A stretch of 64,000 nt of DNA, from positions 154,840,051 through 154,904,050 of the forward strand of contig NC_134574.1 in assembly GCF_050947875.1 (NCBI RefSeq), written 5' to 3'. The translations under genes were made by a program, and so were the position numbers. The notes below the pieces were generated by a model that searched no databases, was not told the DNA's origin, and was given only the letters and a program-made list of their open reading frames with translations. This document shows positions 57,353 through 64,000 of the stretch, one piece after another (position 1 is the stretch's first letter; each line of letters opens with the position of its first letter). This DNA is from Dermacentor variabilis. Taxonomy: Eukaryota > Arthropoda > Arachnida > Ixodida > Ixodidae.

Positions 57353-57359
57353 GCTGCAG
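57264..57359. repeat. 96-bp palindrome: (TA)n between inverted CTGCAGCGTTTA ends
   Basis: CTGCAGCGTTTA (57264-57275) and TAAACGCTGCAG (57348-57359) flank about 36 TA units, so the whole block is self-complementary. Confidence 0.95.
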
Positions 57360-58455
57360 AATAACGGAGTTCCTTTGAACTCGACTCGTTCACTTTGCGC
57401 GAGCGTCGTCGACTGGCACCCAAGAGAAATCAGCGCATCGGCACGGCGAGGTACGCTGGCGGCGTCTTGCGCCGCCGTTTCATTTTGGATGCGTGGGCGG
57501 AATATAAAGCTGGGAAATATTAACATCTCATCTGGTCCCCCTTTGTCACCGATCTCTTTCCTTACGTCACTGTGTTCGAGCATGATCACGAGCTGCGTAA
57601 CAAATAGAATGCGCAAACTTGGAAATGAGAAGTACCAAGGCTAGACGAAAATAAAAAAGCTCTTGCGCAGCCCAAGGGAAATAAAATGAGGGGTAGGCTT
57701 TACAGAAGACTGCCACAACACCCACGAGCCCGTCGCCTGAGCCATTTATTTAGTTGGGCTCTGCCACATATACACTGCACTTGCAGTGAAGCGCTCTTTA
57801 CAACATTCCACGGGCTTCTGCTAAAAAGAGGCGTCCTACGGTTGGATTCCAACTATACTAATTATCTTTACTCGCGCGTCGAGTGAAGCAACGGAGTAAC
57901 AGAACTTCAAGGAACGTTTCTTAAGTGGAGTGCCGCAGGAATGTCGTACTAAGCGAGTTCTGTCTCTGTAACTCGGTTCTCTGAACCTTTTGCTCGTGCT
58001 GCCCATTGTGCGCGTGCTGGCTCCAAGGCATCGCACCCTTAACCTTCGTCCTTCGTTTCGAACCTCGCGGCCGTCCAGAGGAACCCTATTCCCCCAATTG
58101 CCTTCTTTCTCTCTCTCTCTCTCGATCCCAGTCACACACCTCAGCTTCCGCCGGTTATCACAGCTTCGTGCTACGATGCATCATGCGCGAATAGGGTTAC
58201 TAGGCGACAGTTCTTACGGCAAACAATCCTCCCTGCATCGAACACATTGACATGTGCTCGAATGACGTCTCTGTGAGCACAGCAGCAGGGTTCGGCGGTC
58301 TTCCATCAGCACGAGTGAACTGGATGTTAGGGAATGAGTGACTGTTTGCTCAAGTCTAAATGTAGAAGTCCCTTGTTACTTTGGTTTTGTGCCTTGCTCT
58401 GAATTGCGCAGCACATACGATACCATTTTTTTAAAAATCTTACTTGTGTTCAGTG

Positions 58456-58978
58456 CCCAGTGGCGGATCCAGCCACTCAATTTAGGAGGGGGGTTGCTCG
58501 AAGTCAGACAATGGGGAGAGTAAGGTCTCTTTCTTGTTTATGGAGTTACCACCGTCACAAGACACCCACCATATTATAAACACTGTTAATTTTTGTTAAC
58601 AGTAAAACCGCTCATCTCTTCTAATCGGTTTTCTCGCCTATAAAGAATTCTGGGAATTAAAGCCTCGCGGGCGACCACGTTTCTCAACGCATTATGGGAG
58701 AAATAAACACAATGCCATTGTTAGAATGAGTGAGTACTTACATCGGTGTCTGTATAAATTCGATTTTAAAAGCATAATTGCGCTGGGTGCAGTGCGAAAT
58801 TATTATAAGACACACAGAGTGTTCAGATTATTGAAGGTTATTTTATTCTTGCACAGTAAATGAAGTTCATGCAATTTAATTGAAATAATTATTTGATCAC
58901 TGACACCGGTTTTGGGGGCGGCGGCGACCGCCCTTACCCCTACCTCCCCCCCCCCCCCCCCCGCTGGATTAGCCACTG
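58456..58978. mobile_element. hAT-like non-autonomous element
   Basis: CAGTGGCGGATCCAGC (58458-58473) and inverted GCTGGATTAGCCACTG (58963-58978) are classic hAT-type ends. GTTCAGTG (58448-58455) and GTTCAGCG (58979-58986) form an 8-bp target duplication with one mismatch. The inside is AT-rich with a C run; there is no transposase. Confidence 0.72.
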
Positions 58979-59507
58979 GTTCAGCGCACTGCTTGTGTTA
59001 TATTCTGAATCAGCTTCATTATTTGTGGTTTTCTTCGTGCTTCTATGTTGTTGTTTTTCTTCGCTACTCGCCTTGCCAAGTTTTATGCCGCGAGTCGTGC
59101 ACTTTTACTGACGTGCGAGTCGTCATACGTACGTTTTTATTATTTTTTTTCAATCCCTCTTTGTTTCAATGGAATGTCCAAACGGGCCTCCATACCATAT
59201 TCTAAGTAAATAACATAACACGCAACAATAGTAACTACAGAAAAATTATCGTACGGCCTGCAAACTTCTGACGCGTAACGTATCCGTCCGTCTCAACAAA
59301 CGAGTTAGCTTCTGAGAATGCACACGCAACCCTTGACTACATCTCGCATGATCTCGGACTTCGGTGGCATGTGTTGCCACAGATAAAACGTGGCGTCGTT
59401 TCCATATGTTTCCGTGCAATGTGCGTGATTGTGTCAGTGTTATCACTTTCCAACTATACGGTCACCGCTTAACGAAGCGTATAATTAACGTCACCCTGCT
59501 CGCGCAG

Positions 59508-63658
<4,151 letters not shown>

Positions 63659-64000
63659 GTAAGCCAGGCGTTCTTTTAGTGGGGGGACCGACGACGACTG
63701 GAGATGCGCGGTATTCTGCGATATCACCGAGTGCGTGGAGAGGGGGGGGGGGGGAGGCTTTAACTTCACCTACGCATAAATGGGCGGACGTCCCCCGCGA
63801 AGTCGGAAATGGGGCGGGGAGCAGGAACACGAGCTTGCACCGCTGTCTTTGTCACGGTGCATCTTTCTCGCCACCACAGATCTCGTTACCGTACATCTTC
63901 CTTACTACATCCTCGCCGTTTGAAAGCATGTACACCTTCGGCAAAACGGTGCGGCGAGCAACAGGTCGACCACCTTGCGTAGGGCAACCTAATAGTGTGG
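63659..64000. other. Neurexin intron, window end
   Basis: It contains a G run (63741-63754). No further exon is seen before the window ends. Confidence 0.5.

Overview
This is eukaryotic nuclear DNA, most likely from a hard tick (Ixodida, probably metastriate). Split genes have GT-AG introns. The short tRNA-derived repeats resemble the tick SINE Ruka. LINE, Penelope-like and hairpin elements are dense, and the neurexin exons look close to arthropod Nrx-1. I cannot name the species. All four gene models below are on the + strand.

Layout. (1) 1-2223: a repeat with a tiny Arg/Glu-rich ORF, then the upstream region of the first gene. (2) 2224-9357: a four-exon short-chain dehydrogenase/reductase (SDR), 339 aa. 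Its introns hold several miniature inverted-repeat elements. (3) 9358-12791: intergenic sequence with LINE and Penelope-like remnants. (4) 12792-16830: a four-exon serpin with an atypical reactive-loop hinge and a poly(A) signal at 17066. (5) 17450-20960: three LINE 3' ends and a SINE inserted into a SINE with a 15-bp target duplication. (6) 22524-37973: a large unrecognised gene whose main exon is 7.7 kb. It encodes at least about 2,660 aa of low-complexity, Ser/Pro/Arg-rich protein with several repeat sets and one hydrophobic segment at its extreme C-terminus. Its introns hold a 65-bp satellite, a SINE, a probable solo LTR and a foldback element. (7) 38044-59507: about 21 kb of repeat-rich DNA with no convincing gene, including a CpG-rich block at 44.3-44.9 kb that could be a promoter. 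(8) 59508-63658 and beyond the window: the 5' end of neurexin-1, with signal peptide and first laminin-G/LNS domain over four exons, one intron being GC-AG.

The genes are independent and do not form an operon or cluster of related function. The SDR is a probable membrane-associated steroid/retinoid/hydroxybutyrate-type oxidoreductase. The serpin may have lost inhibitory function. Neurexin is a presynaptic adhesion receptor. The giant protein has no function I can assign. The most unusual contents are this giant gene, a set of long near-perfect hairpin elements that partly share a core, and a dispersed repeat family with one copy carrying a 17-aa coding repeat.
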